Positions 52,468 through 62,211 of a DNA stretch of 64,000 bases are shown here, piece by piece (position 1 is the first letter of the stretch; each line of letters starts with the position of its first letter). The stretch is from Thiohalocapsa sp963695445. GTDB taxonomy: Bacteria > Pseudomonadota > Gammaproteobacteria > Chromatiales > Chromatiaceae. The notes under the pieces were generated by a model that saw only the letters and a list, made by a program, of their open reading frames with translations, ran no database searches and was not told the origin of the DNA. The stretch covers positions 1-64,000 of the forward strand of contig CAVOGV010000009.1 of NCBI GenBank assembly GCA_963695445.1. The letters are read 5' to 3'. The position numbers and the translations under genes were made by a program.

Positions 52468-53171
52468 CGGTATGGGCTGGCGCAGCTGGTTGGGGCTAGA
52501 GTCCCGCGCTGTCAGTCGCCGCGGGTTCGACGCCGAGGTTACCGATCGCGCCCTACTCTGTCTCGCGACGCAGGTATTGTTGCTTACGTTATCTCGCCAG
52601 AATGTCTCAGGATAATCCGCACCAACTCTTCCGGATTCCGCCACCGCCGCGACTGGTGGCTGCGAGGCTCCGAAATCGTCGGTTGAGTTGGGCTCTCGTC
52701 ACGTCCGCAATCGGCCAAGAGCCGACATGGCGGGAAACGGTCACCAACCCTTGATGTGGCAGGAAGGGCACAAGGGCTCGGCTGCCTCATCGTGCGAAAG
52801 CGACTGCCCAACCCAGCCGATGACGGACCGATCGCTGCGACCGCGTCACGCTGTAAGCTGCAGGCGGTCGTTGCGACACCAGGAGAGACAGCCCGAACCG
52901 TGACATGAACCACGCGGCGAAGCCGATAGCGGGCAGCAACCTGTGTGAGCGTGACCCTCACGACGGAAACCGGCGGTGAATCCAAGGGCTCTCCTCCCAG
53001 GGAGGCATGGCGTGTATGCGCAGCGGGTGCCGCGGGGGGTCGAATTCCGCAGGACGTCGGGCACACAGGCGGCCCGGGTCTCCTGGGTCCGGCTGGAGGC
53101 GGTGAAAAGCGGGTTTGGGCGAGCGGGGAGAGTTCCGCTGTCTCGGCCCTGCACGTCGTCGGGAACGCCCA
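52468..53171. other. Long gene-free interval containing dispersed-repeat copy 1
   Basis: About 700 bases without a supported gene. It holds the first copy of the 180-bp dispersed repeat (52756-52937). The rest shows only short, mutually overlapping open frames. Confidence 0.45.
52756..52937 (+). repeat. Dispersed ~180-bp repeat, copy 1
   Basis: Aligns over its full length, roughly four bases in five by eye, with 59101-59285 in the same orientation. Shared blocks include GCTGCCT(C/G)ATCGTGCGAAAGC, GATGACGGACCGAT and CCACGCGGCGAAGCCGAT. Both copies are intergenic, between genes of unrelated function. On the minus strand both encode an RLRRVVHVT peptide, so they may be remnants of one gene or of a mobile element end. 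Confidence 0.8.
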
Positions 53172-53339
53172 TCAGAGCAGAAACAGCAGACCGAGGATCG
53201 TCAGTGGACTGATGACCAGCGACGCGATGATTGGGATCGACGCGAGACGCGTATTGAGGTCGTAGTAGCGCAGAATGTACCCGAGAATCCGCAACCGTGC
53301 TGAGACTCGGGTAAAACCCTTAGCCGAAATTAGGACCAC
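53172..53339 (-). CDS. Possible small membrane protein or gene remnant
   Basis: A 55-codon frame from GTG 53339: VVLISAKGFTRVSARLRILG, then YILRYYDLNTRLASIPIIAS and LVISPLTILGLLFLL. The hydrophobic end would be a transmembrane helix. An in-frame stop lies just upstream and there is no good ribosome site. It could be the 3' end of a deleted larger gene. Low confidence. Confidence 0.25.
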   Translation of the reverse strand: MVLISAKGFTRVSARLRILGYILRYYDLNTRLASIPIIASLVISPLTILGLLFLL

Positions 53340-53512
53340 CTCTGGAGGAGTTTATGCGCAGCGGAGCGCCCGAGTCGGGAAAAGTTCTTCGCATTAGATG
53401 CTTACGCATATCGACGGGCCAAAAAAGCAAGCGCGGCAGAGAGCACGATCAAGATCATCCGTGTGGACGGCTCACCGAGGCACGCAGCCGATGGCCTGTC
53501 GCAGCGCCTGTT

Positions 53513-53941
53513 TTAGCGAGCGAAAGACGTTTCTGCGTGAGTTCGTTCGGCGGCCCGTTCAAGTAGGTGTTCGGCGCTGTCGTTCCATACATCCATTCTG
53601 ACGATTTTCCCACCCTTTATGACGAAACGGTCGATGTACCGATCGCCTTCGAACGGTTCTCCGTCGAGCCATTCACCATAAAGCGTCCCCATGCTGTAAA
53701 CGACGATTTCGTCGTCTTGGAAGGCTACATCATAACGCTCGATGGATTTTGCTACGTTGCGATAGCGTCGCGAGTTGACCGCCCTAATCTCCTCTGGCTT
53801 TCTGAGTTTTTGACCACCCACGAAGGTCACCTCGATATCCGGTGACATCAGCTCGTCAGTAACACCCCGATCGCCCTCCATCGACGCGAGCATAAAGCGC
53901 TCGACCATAGCGATCGCCTCGTCTTTTCTTGTGTCGCTCAT
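53513..53941 (-). CDS. NTF2-like (SnoaL-type) protein
   Basis: 142 residues: DEAIAMVERFMLASMEGD, MSPDIEVTFVGGQKLRKPEE, then GTLYGEWLDGEPFEGDRYID and RFVIKGGKIVRMDVWNDSAE. The alternation and the closing IxxGKIVxxxxWND are typical of nuclear transport factor 2-fold proteins, small ketosteroid-isomerase-like enzymes or binders. No operon partner. Function unknown. Confidence 0.75.
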   Translation of the reverse strand: MSDTRKDEAIAMVERFMLASMEGDRGVTDELMSPDIEVTFVGGQKLRKPEEIRAVNSRRYRNVAKSIERYDVAFQDDEIVVYSMGTLYGEWLDGEPFEGDRYIDRFVIKGGKIVRMDVWNDSAEHLLERAAERTHAETSFAR

Positions 53942-54065
53942 CGTTGTGCTCCTCGCCGAAACGCGTCAATAAGCTAGAGGGATGACAGAGTCGGTTTGCT
54001 CGTTCAGCAGGAAAGGAAAATGACCCCGCCGCCTTTTGCAGGTTGGTCACCACAAAGGGGTGGTG

Positions 54066-54332
54066 TCAATCTCCGCTGACGATGAACGGGTTCCACTCAA
54101 GCAGGACTGCGGTCGACTCTACCGTGAAGTTGGCGTAGGTCGCAACCGCTTGCCCAAGCTTGTTTAGTCTTGAAGTAAGCTCGCCGAAGTCGCCGTGCGG
54201 GGGTACTTCGTCGTACTCGATCCGCGCAATGTCCCGTAAGGCGGAGCCATTGACCGACGATAGCAGTCTCATCTGAAACTTCGTCTCAGGAGTTTGGCAC
54301 AGGTCGCCCAGATCGTTTAGTCTTTCGCGCAT
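54066..54332 (-). CDS. Hypothetical 88-residue protein
   Basis: MRERLNDLGDLCQTPETKFQ to TVESTAVLLEWNPFIVSGD. Divergent and almost abutting the IS630 fragment. No family, signal or membrane segment is recognised. The local composition is a little less GC-rich than its neighbours, in keeping with an accessory region. Confidence 0.35.
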   Translation of the reverse strand: MRERLNDLGDLCQTPETKFQMRLLSSVNGSALRDIARIEYDEVPPHGDFGELTSRLNKLGQAVATYANFTVESTAVLLEWNPFIVSGD

Positions 54333-54567
54333 GCAAGACCACTTCCCAACCCAACAGGATCTGGCAGAGCTGAGGGCCGCTCACCGCGCGGCGCGCAATG
54401 CCCCTGAGGTGTATCGGCTGGCGTATCGGCTCAATGCCGCGATCCTGCTCGGAAGTGGTTGGAGTGCCTCTGCGGTCGCTGCGGCACTGTTGATGGACGA
54501 CGATACGGTGCGCAATCACTTCAAGCGCTACAAGCAGGGAGACATCGCCGCGCGACATGATCGTTAG
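54331..54567 (+). mobile_element. IS630-family transposase N-terminal fragment
   Basis: 78 residues: QDLAELRAAHRAARNAPEVY, RLNAAILLGSGWSASAVAAA and LLMDDDTVRNHFKRYKQGDI. This is the helix-turn-helix start of IS630-type transposases. The catalytic DDE domain is absent; the frame ends at 54567, inside the 5' end of the SDF-symporter gene. No terminal inverted repeats were recognised. It is a truncated insertion-sequence remnant. Confidence 0.7.
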
Positions 54568-56768
54568 GCAACAGGTTTCGCTGTCAGAACCAGCAGCAAC
54601 ACAACCCGCTCGAAAGACCCCGCGGCTCGGCTTGCGCTCGGTCATCTTGGCCGGGGTCGCCGGAATCCTCACCGGGCTCTTTTTCGGTGAATCGGCCGGC
54701 GTGCTAGAGCCGGTCGGGCAGCTCTACATCCTCCTGCTCGAGGTCGCGGTCTACCCGTACCTCATTTGCTCGTTGCTGCTCGGACTCGGCAGCATGCAGC
54801 CCGGGCAGGCGTTGCGCCTGTTGCGGGCGGGATGGCCGTTCTATCTCGGCCTCTGGATCCTCACCTTCAGCTTCCTAACGCTGCTCAGCCTCGCCATCCC
54901 GGTCTCCCAGGCGCTGGTCTGGCAGCCAGGGACCGAGGGGTTCTCGCTCGATGCGCTGCTGGATGCGCTCATTCCCAGCGACATCGTCGCCTCCATCGGC
55001 AGCAACTCGATTCCGGCCGTGATCCTGTTTGGCATCTTCTACGGCATCGCGTTGCAGCACGTACCGGAGAAACAGTCGCTGCTGCAGACATTCGACGCGC
55101 TCGCAAAGGCGAGCCTCAAATTCTGGAGCGCGGTGGTGCGCATGGTTCCGCTGGCGGTGTTCGCCCTCTTCGCATCGGCGGCCGGAACGCAGCAACCATC
55201 GGATATCGAGACAATCGGCTACTTCCTCATCCTGTTCTTCGCCGGCGCACTGATCCTGGTCGTGTGGCTGATCCCGGCCTGCATCGCCGCGCTGGTGCCG
55301 GTGCGCTACCACGAGGTCCTCGTCGACCTCAAGAGCGCGCTGCTGCTGGGCCTGGTGACGACGATCTCCGTCTCCGCGCTGCCCTACATCGTCTCCGCAA
55401 CGCGTCGGCTTGCCGACACATGCGGGATCGAGGATCCCGAGTGCGACGACGTGATTCGAACCAACATCTCGGTCGCCTACCCGCTCGGCCAGCTGGGCAA
55501 CTTCTTCGTCTACTTCTTCATTGTGTTCTGTGCCTTCCTGATGCACGAGCACATCGCGCTGCTCGAGCGCATCCTGTTACCGATCGTCTCGCTCCTTTCG
55601 TGCTTCGGCTCGCCGACGGCCTCGGTGGCGTCCACGCTCTTCCTCGGCAACTGGATCGGCGTCGGCAAGGGCGCCCAGGAGCTCTACGTCGAATTGATGG
55701 TGCTGCTGCGCTACCCGCAGGTCGCGGTTTCGATCATGGGCTTTGCGTTCCTCAGCTTCACCGTGGTCATGGCCTACTACGGCAAGCTCAGGGTGCATTG
55801 GGCACGGCTGGCCGCGATCGTGCTAGTCACGTTCGCCGTGATCGCGGGCGGTGCCTACGGCGCCCGCGGGCTCTATGAGGCCGCCACCAAGGATGCGCCG
55901 AGCCCATATCTGAGCTTCTCGGTCGCCAGCAAACTGACGCAAGCGGTCGATAGCCGCATCCTCTCCGCGGATGAGGCACGCCGCATCAACGACCGCAGCC
56001 CAGGCCCCGTGCTGCCTCAGATACAGCGTTCCGGCGTCCTGCGCGTTGGCTTCAGTCCGACCGTGATCCCGTTCTGTTACCACAACGATCAGGACCAGCT
56101 GGCCGGATACGACATGGAATTCGCCTACCAGCTGGCCGAGGACATGAACGTCCGGCTGGAGTTCGTGCCGTTCTCGTGGCCCACCTTGAAGGCTGACCTC
56201 GAGGCGGGACGCTTCGATATCGCCATGTCGGGCATCTACGTGACCAAGAACCGACTCGAAGAGTTCGCGTTGAGCCGGCCTTATTACCAGAGCGAGCTGG
56301 CCTTCTTCGCGCCGCGGGCGAACGCCTCCATGCTGGAAGATCGCAAGACGATCGAAGCCCGGCACAACCTCCGGCTTGGGGTCTTCGAGGACGCCGTGCT
56401 CTATCTCCTGGTTGGCTCGAATCGTCCCGAAGGAGCAGATCGTCACCGTTGGCGACTATGACCAGCTCCCGGATTTCAGCAAGATCGACGCGGCATTCTG
56501 GACCCTGCTTCAGAGCGAAGCCCTGGCGGCCGCTCACCCCGAGATCGTTGCCGTCAAGCCCGCGAACCTCGGCAGCCCGGTGTTGTTCACCTACCTGATG
56601 CGAAAGGACGCGATTCGGCTGAAGAGCTACGTCGACTACTGGCTCGATCTCACCCGGAGAAGCGGCTTCGAGCACGCCCAGCGCCGATACTGGTTCGAGC
56701 GCCGTCCGCGCGACACCGGCGTGCCGCGCTGGTCGATCCTGCGCAACGTGCTTGGGATCGATCTGTAG
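54557..56768 (+). CDS. SDF (dicarboxylate/amino-acid:cation) symporter fused to a solute-binding domain, one frameshift
   Basis: About 737 codons. Residues about 25-440 form an SDF/DAACS symporter with the expected helices (VILAGVAGILTGLFFGE, IPAVILFGIFYGIALQHV, SALPYIVSATRRLADTCG and CFGSPTASVASTLFLGNWIG). Residues about 490-735 form an SBP_bac_3 domain: RSGVLRVGFSPTVIPFCYHN, QLAGYDMEFAYQLAEDMNVR, PFSWPTLKADLEAGRFDIAM. A frameshift near 56415 is bridged to IVTVGDYDQLPDF and YWLDLTRRSGFEHAQRRYWF. The ordinary separate symporter and binding-protein modules are thus one polypeptide. The binding domain is probably periplasmic, after the last helix (LAAIVLVTFAVIAGGAYGA). The ligand is unknown, perhaps an acidic amino acid or dicarboxylate. 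Confidence 0.82.
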
Positions 56769-56883
56769 CGAAATGAGCAAACCTGCGCTGGCTCGCGGCT
56801 TCGCGCTCGTCAACGGATAGGTGCTCAGCTCAGGGTGCGTCTGACGGGCCATCTCACTTGCCAGGAAGACAGGCGAGAGACCG

Positions 56884-57288
56884 ATGAACCTTCAGCTACA
56901 CGGCTTCCATGTCTGCGTTCGTGTCGCAGACATCGAACGTTCGCAGCGCTTCTACAGTGCCTTGGGGTTCGAGGCGCTGCCGGGACTCTGCCATCAGGAC
57001 GACGCCGTCATCTGGCGATACTTCCGCCGACCCGGGTCCGACATCTTGCTGGAGCTTCTGCAATACCGACTGCCGCCCGATCCCGTGCCCCGGACACGCG
57101 CGCGGGGCGAGTTGACCGGCTTGAACCATATCGGGTTTCACGTCGATGATCTGGATGCGATCGCAGCGCGTCTCAGAGTCCTGGGCGCGAGTATCGCCGA
57201 GGAAGGATGCCGGCCAGGATACCGGTATCTCTTTGCCACCGGACCGGACGGCGAATATCTGGGCTTCGCCGAGTTCGAAAGGCGCTGA
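56884..57288 (+). CDS. VOC (glyoxalase/dioxygenase fold) protein
   Basis: 134 residues: HGFHVCVRVADIERSQRFYS then ALGFEALPG, and TGLNHIGFHVDDLDAIAARL and YLFATGPDGEYLGFAEFE. The paired beta-alpha-beta modules and the His and Glu metal ligands of the vicinal-oxygen-chelate fold are evident. ATG 56884 follows GAGAGACC. The substrate is unknown. Confidence 0.82.
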   Translation: MNLQLHGFHVCVRVADIERSQRFYSALGFEALPGLCHQDDAVIWRYFRRPGSDILLELLQYRLPPDPVPRTRARGELTGLNHIGFHVDDLDAIAARLRVLGASIAEEGCRPGYRYLFATGPDGEYLGFAEFERR

Positions 57289-57336
57289 GTATTGACTCAA
57301 TTTCGAGCGTCGCCGCCTATCCAATCAATCGGCCGT

Positions 57337-59047
57337 CTACTGCAGAACCGTGTCAAGTAAGAAGGTTCGACCTTTGCCGATGACCTCTAGACCTCTTCGG
57401 ATCGCCGGCTCGAGCGCCGCTATCGACTGGACGCGCTCGCCGGCGCCGCCATAGGCCTCGACGGTCTTCACGTAGTCGGGCATCGGCTCGATCTTGTTGC
57501 CGACGAAGTTGCCGGTGCGCACGGCGGCGCCGTCGGGATAGTAGCGAAGGACGTTCCAAGTTTGAGAGGCATACTGGCGGTTGTTGCACAGCACGAGAAG
57601 AAGCGGCACGCCGTATTCTTGGGAGAATCCGAGCGCCGCGGGAATCGGGTTGTAGTGCCAGGCGCCGTCGCCCACGATGCAGACGACCGGGCTTTGCGGT
57701 CGCGCGAGCTTCACGCCGAGCGCGGTTCCCAGGCTCGTTCCGAGCGCGCCCATCCACCCCCGAAACTGCTCGAAGGGCTTTTCCTCGTACAGGAACTGCA
57801 TCATCTGCGGCATCGGGGCGATGATCTCGTCGACGCAGATCGCACTCTCGGGAAGCAGCCGGTGGAGCGCGCGGAACAGCTCCGCTGCCGGGACGGCATC
57901 CGGGCTTTGGGCGCGCGCGGCCTCGGCTTGCTCGATTCCCTGAGCCCGCACCGACGCCGAGTACGCGCGCCATCGCTCTAATCTCGCCGGGGTCGACGAC
58001 GGCTGAGTCCATAGCCTGTCTGCAAGGGCCTTCAGGTTCAGCGCGCGATCGCCGGCCAGGCAGTGGGTCGTGCGGTAGCCGTAGTAGGGCGCGCGCGGAC
58101 GCAGCGGGTCTTCCTCGAGGTGAATGACCGTGCAGCCGGGCTTCAGGGCTTGCAGCGGCGGGTGCCAGGGTGCGTTGCATCCTGCCACCAGGATTGCATC
58201 GGCTTGTCCCACGACGGGCTCGACCGCGCCCGCACCGTAGAGCGGATGATTCCGCGGAAAGGTGCGGAACGCGGGCGACATGAACTCGAACACCGGCGCT
58301 CCGAGCGCCTCGGCAACACGCACCAAGTCTTGCCGCTCATCCGAGGTTCGACCGAGGTACTCCGTGATAATGAGCGGGGTCTCTGCGCTCGCCAGCGCTT
58401 CGGTCGCGGCGTCGATCTCGTCGGCATTTGCCGTCGGCCGCGACGACCGAAGCAGCGGATGGACAATCGGCGACGCCGGGCCGAGCAGCAGGTCGAACGG
58501 GATCTCGAGCAGGGTTGGACCGCGAGGGACCGAGTCCGTCAGGTAGAGCGCGCGGCGAAGCTCGTGGATAACGCTCCGCCGATGTTCGCGCTTGCCGAGC
58601 CCATTTTGTGACAAGCTCTCCGTCGCGCGCTGGGCCCCAGAAGTCGACCAGAAGCGATGGCCACTCGGGACCGGGGTCGAAGTCGGGGCTTTCGCCGTAG
58701 GTGAGGGTGTCGGGCGAGAGGACCGTCATCGGCGTGCGTTCGAGCAGCGCCGTGCGGAGCGCCATGGCGCCGTTCTGAACGCCGAGGCTCGTGGGAAGGA
58801 ACACGACCTGGCTGCGCCCCGTTGCCTTGTAGTAGCCCGAGGCCAATGCGACCGCGAGCGCCTCGTGCCGACATCGGTAGTAGGCCGGCCGTTGGCGCTC
58901 CCCGCGGGCTGCGATCGCTTCCCATAGGGGGGCCATCACGGCGATCGGCGAGACGAACAAGCAGTCGACCCCCGCGACGGTCAGCTGGCGCAGGATCGCT
59001 TCGGCGCCAGATTCTGCGCCAGATATCGGCTCATCTGTTTTCGACAT
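57337..59047 (-). CDS. Thiamine-diphosphate-dependent enzyme (acetolactate synthase-like), one frameshift
   Basis: About 570 codons from MSKTDEPISGAESGAEAI. The N-terminal pyrimidine-binding domain has the catalytic Glu in RCRHEALAVALASGY. The central domain has ADAILVAGCNAPWHPPL. The C-terminal thiamine-diphosphate domain is GDGAWHYNPIPAALGFSQEY then LLLVLCNN (GDG...NN). A frameshift near 58605 joins the first two domains. It resembles the decarboxylase/benzoylformate-like branch rather than true IlvB, since no ilvN or amino-acid genes are nearby. The substrate is unknown. Confidence 0.8.
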
Positions 59048-59100
59048 TCGAGTTTCTTCCGGTTCAAACCTCGCGCAGTCGCCGGTCAGCCTTTCTCGTT

Positions 59101-59285
59101 GCGGCATGAAGGGCAAAAAGGTTCGGCTGCCTGATCGTGCGAAAGCGCCGTCCCAACCCCGCTGATGACGGACCGATTCGCTGCGACCGAGTCACGCCGG
59201 AAGCTGAAGGTGCTCGTTGCGCAACCAGGAGCGTTCCTCCAACGTGACATGGACCACGCGGCGAAGCCGATCAGATCCTGGCAGC
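59101..59285 (+). repeat. Dispersed ~180-bp repeat, copy 2
   Basis: Partner of the copy at 52756-52937. It lies between the thiamine-diphosphate gene start (59047) and the flavoprotein stop (59271), so its last 15 bases overlap the end of the flavoprotein gene. Confidence 0.8.
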
Positions 59286-60882
59286 GGAATCAAGATCGGC
59301 GTCGAAGGCGAGCGACAGATCACGGTAGATTGCCTGGGCGGCGTTGCGTCCCGGGGCCATCGAGACACCAGCGCCGGGATGGCTTCCCGATCCGCACAGA
59401 TACACATTGCCAACTGGTGATCTGTAACGGCCCATCTCCGGGATCGGCCGCATGGCGCCGACCTGGTAGGGCAGAAAGGCGCCATGCGTGATCGTGCCGT
59501 GCGGGGTGCTCGGCAACAGCGTCTCGAGATCCACCGGGCTGTGCACCACGCGGCATGCGATGTTGTCGCGTAGATCGGGGATATAGTCTTCGGTCAGCTG
59601 GTCGATGACGCGATCGGCAAAGGACTCCTTGACCTGCTGCCAGGTGGTGCCGGTGATGGTGCCGCCGGCGTCGCCCTCGATGCGGTAAGGCACCGGCTGC
59701 ACCACGAGCTTCATCAGGGCCTTGCCCGGCCGGCGCCCGGCCCGGGTCGGCGGCCGAGTCATTGCAGAGCAGCGCGAATGGCCGGGAGGGCAGCAGGCCG
59801 CCGCGACATTCCTGGAACTGGCGTGCGTGGGCATCCAGCGAGGGTGCGGCCGGGTGCACGTAGAGACCGCGCCCCACCAGCGCGCCGGCCTTGTAGTGCA
59901 CCGGTCGGTCGAGCGCGAGATAGATCACCAGCACGGATTCGCCCAGCTCGTACCGGCGCATCTTGTCGGCGATCTTCGAGCCGACCACGTCGTCCCCCAG
60001 GAGACTGCAGCGCCAGCTGTTGGGGGTCGATGTTCGATGCCACGAGTTGCCCCACGTCGATCACGTCGCCATCGGCAAGCCTCACGGCGACAGCCCGACC
60101 GTCCTCGACCAGGATCTTGTCCACCCTGGCGTCTGTTCGGATCTCCCCGCCGTGCGCCTCCAGGAATCCGGCCAGGGCGAGCGGCAGATTGCGCATGCCG
60201 CCCTTCACCAGGTTGTTGCCGTACTGCTGGATCAGATCCAGAGAACATCCAGGCGACGCCGGCGCCGCCGGCATCGTCCGGCGCCAGCCCGACGTGATTG
60301 CACCAGGTTCCCAGCAGGAGCTTGGTTTGCTCGGCCTCGAAGGTCTCCCGCGCCCAGGACCGGAAGGACTGCAACTGGAAGCGGTACTCATCGAGGCCGT
60401 CCGGGGACGCCTCGAAGGCCAGCATCTGCTCCGCGGGCGACGGCGGCGGTGAATGGATGGCCGCGGCGATCTGATCGGCTGCCGCCGCGAAGCGCGCGCA
60501 GAGCGTCCGCCAGGCATCGGCATCCCTGGCGGAAAAGCGGGCGATGCTGTCGCAGGTCCGCTCGATGTCGCGAAACACGCTGATCGCCGTGCCATCGGGA
60601 AAGACCTGGGAGAAGCCGATCTCCGGGTGCAGCAGCTCGAAGCCGTAGCGATGCAGCCCGAGCTCGTCGGGTACCGGTGACAGATTGGCCATCTGGTAAC
60701 CGATGGCGTGCGTGTCCGAATGGAATCCGGGCAGCGTGACCTCTTCGGTATTGGTCATTCCGCCAATGGAGCGCGTACTGCTCCAGGACCAGCACCTTCA
60801 TGCCGGCCTTGGCGAGATAGCAGGCGCAGGTCAGCCCGTTGTGGCCGCTGCCGATGACGATGGCATCGTACTGGTGGCTCAT
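59271..60882 (-). CDS. Phytoene-desaturase-like FAD oxidoreductase, heavily frameshifted
   Basis: About 537 codons from MSHQYDAIVIGSGHNGLTCA. The FAD-binding GxGxxG (IGSGHNGLTCACYLAKAG) is at the N-terminus and the second FAD motif YLCGSGSHPGAGVSMAPGRN at the C-terminus. Between them are GFHSDTHAIGYQMANLSPVP and GMRNLPLALAGFLEAHGGEI then TDARVDKILVEDGRAVAV. This is the NAD(P)/FAD oxidoreductase branch related to CrtI and PYROXD2, not a proven carotenoid enzyme. Breaks lie near 60755, 60250, 60000 and 59755. Each piece is well conserved, which points to sequence errors. Confidence 0.82.
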
Positions 60883-60975
60883 GCGTGCGGCTCCCGGTAG
60901 CTGAGGAGACGCCGATGATTGCCCGTCCTGGCCAACATCGGCACGGAAAGCGAAAACGCGGTCTCCGCTTTCCTT

Positions 60976-61006
60976 CATTTTTAGTGCCTTAGCGGCACTG
61001 AAAATG
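60976..61006 (-). terminator. Hairpin with A/T flanks, downstream of the PAS gene
   Basis: CATTTTTAGTGCC and GGCACTGAAAATG form a 13-bp stem (one wobble) around a 5-base loop, with T-rich and A-rich edges on either strand. It is the second of two consecutive hairpins after the PAS gene. It could end transcription from either direction. Confidence 0.6.
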
Positions 61007-61025
61007 GCCGGGCATCCTGCCCGGC
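61007..61025 (-). terminator. GC hairpin directly after the PAS gene
   Basis: GCCGGGCA and TGCCCGGC form a perfect 8-bp stem with a 3-base loop, 13 bases after the PAS stop. On the minus strand it is followed by CATTTT, so it fits a Rho-independent terminator. Confidence 0.65.
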
Positions 61026-61037
61026 GATTTTGATTGG

Positions 61038-61373
61038 CTACTCGTCGATGATGAAGGAGATGCCGAAGCAGCAACGCTGGCCGTCCAGGTCGCCGACCCA
61101 CTTGCAGACATTCAATGAGGCATCGCCGTGCACGGACTGCCGCACATGCTCGTGTATGTACGATGTCTTCCCGGTTTCCAAGACCTGTCGATCGTGCGCC
61201 TGCAATGCGTCGGCATCTTTGCGCCAGACCAGGTCATGGTCGGTCTTTCCAACCACGTCTTCGCCGGCGAGATCGCAGATCACCTTGTTGCCGAACAGGT
61301 GTTTGCCGTCGGCGTCCTTCACCCAGAACAGGAACGGCATCTGGTTGAAAATTTCCAGGTCTTTGATTTGCAT
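61038..61373 (-). CDS. Single-domain PAS protein
   Basis: 111 residues from MQIKDLEIFNQMPFLFWVKD. A complete PAS fold (ADGKHLFGNKVICDLAGEDV, GKTDHDLVWRKDADALQAHD) with a C-terminal CKWVGDLDGQRCCFGISFII containing three Cys. There is no kinase, GGDEF or helix-turn-helix output. It could sense a small ligand and act in trans. TTGGAGAC lies 9 bases upstream of the ATG. Its 5' leader is duplicated at 62113-62180. Confidence 0.75.
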   Translation of the reverse strand: MQIKDLEIFNQMPFLFWVKDADGKHLFGNKVICDLAGEDVVGKTDHDLVWRKDADALQAHDRQVLETGKTSYIHEHVRQSVHGDASLNVCKWVGDLDGQRCCFGISFIIDE

Positions 61374-61430
61374 TGCATGTCTCCAATTGTCTACGTGTGC
61401 TTGCGCTTCTCGTGAAGCACGGTGATCGGC
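61366..61430. repeat. PAS-gene leader, copy A of a ~65-bp duplication
   Basis: The start of the PAS gene with its ribosome site (ATTTGCATTGCATG on the plus strand and the following bases) reappears in the same orientation at 62113-62180. The two copies flank the Phd/RelE module. Confidence 0.6.
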
Positions 61431-61525
61431 CCGCGACCGGCGGGTTGCGGGCCGCCAATGTTGCTGTCCGCCTTGGCCGGTGCTAGCCTGGTCAGAATTC
61501 CAACCAGACGCGACCGGGTCAGCGC

Positions 61526-61834
61526 ATGAAAACGCTGCCACTCACCGAAGCCAAGACCAAGCTCAGCGCCCTCATCGACGGCCTGGCCGCCGATGACGAG
61601 GAGGTCGTCATCACGCGCAATGGCGTCGCCGCGGCCATCCTCGTCAGCCCCGACGAGTTCGAGCGCTGGAGGGAGACTCTGGCCCTTAGGCTCGACACTG
61701 AAAGTATGAGCGAGATTCGTGCCGGACTCGATCAGCTCCAGGGCGGCAAGGCCCAGTTCTATACGCTCGGAGAGCTGTTTGATGACTCGCCTGCTCAGGC
61801 GCCATCGGGCAAGCCGACAACCGACGGCGCGTGA
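61526..61834 (+). CDS. Phd/YefM-type antitoxin
   Basis: 102 residues: MKTLPLTEAKTKLSALIDGL, EVVITRNGVAAAILVSPDEF and ERWRETLALRLDTESMSEIR. The N-terminal DNA-binding Phd/YefM fold and the C-terminal toxin-binding helix are clear. The stop overlaps the toxin start (GTGA). Confidence 0.9.
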   Translation: MKTLPLTEAKTKLSALIDGLAADDEEVVITRNGVAAAILVSPDEFERWRETLALRLDTESMSEIRAGLDQLQGGKAQFYTLGELFDDSPAQAPSGKPTTDGA

Positions 61835-62115
61835 CGGAATCCCACCGGCTCCGGGTGCCGGATCGGGTCGCCGAAACCATCCGCGGCCTGCATCCGACGC
61901 TGAAGCAACAGATCCGGGCTGCACTGCAAGTTCTGATCGAGCGTCCGGCCGCCGGTAAAGCACTGAAAAACGAACTGGCGGGCCTGCGCAGCTACCGCGT
62001 CGGCCGGTCGCGAATTGTGTATCGGCTTGCCGGTGAGCGGACGATCGAGATCGTCGCCATCGGCCCGCGGCAGACCATCTACGAGGAGACCTATCGGTTG
62101 CTGCGGCGGCCGTGA
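61831..62115 (+). CDS. RelE/ParE-type toxin
   Basis: 94 residues from a GTG start overlapping the antitoxin stop by four bases. PDRVAETIRGLHPTLKQQIR, ERPAAGKALKNELAGLRSYR and VGRSRIVYRLAGERTIEIVA then IGPRQTIYEETYRLL match RelE/ParE-family toxins. It is expected to cleave mRNA on the ribosome or inhibit gyrase; the sequence does not decide. Confidence 0.88.
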   Translation: MTESHRLRVPDRVAETIRGLHPTLKQQIRAALQVLIERPAAGKALKNELAGLRSYRVGRSRIVYRLAGERTIEIVAIGPRQTIYEETYRLLRRP

Positions 62116-62180
62116 ATTTGCATTGCATGCCTCTGCGCATCTACGGGTCGTTGGGCTCTTCTCATTAAGAGTGGTCGTCG
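62113..62180. repeat. PAS-gene leader, copy B of the ~65-bp duplication
   Basis: GAATTTGCATTGCATG with following bases aligns with 61366-61430 (the ATTTGCATTGCATG core is exact, the flank looser). It begins at the stop codon of the RelE-type gene and is not followed by a PAS gene. Confidence 0.55.
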
Positions 62181-62211
62181 GCACGCGAGCGAGCGCGCTT
62201 CCCCGAGGAAT

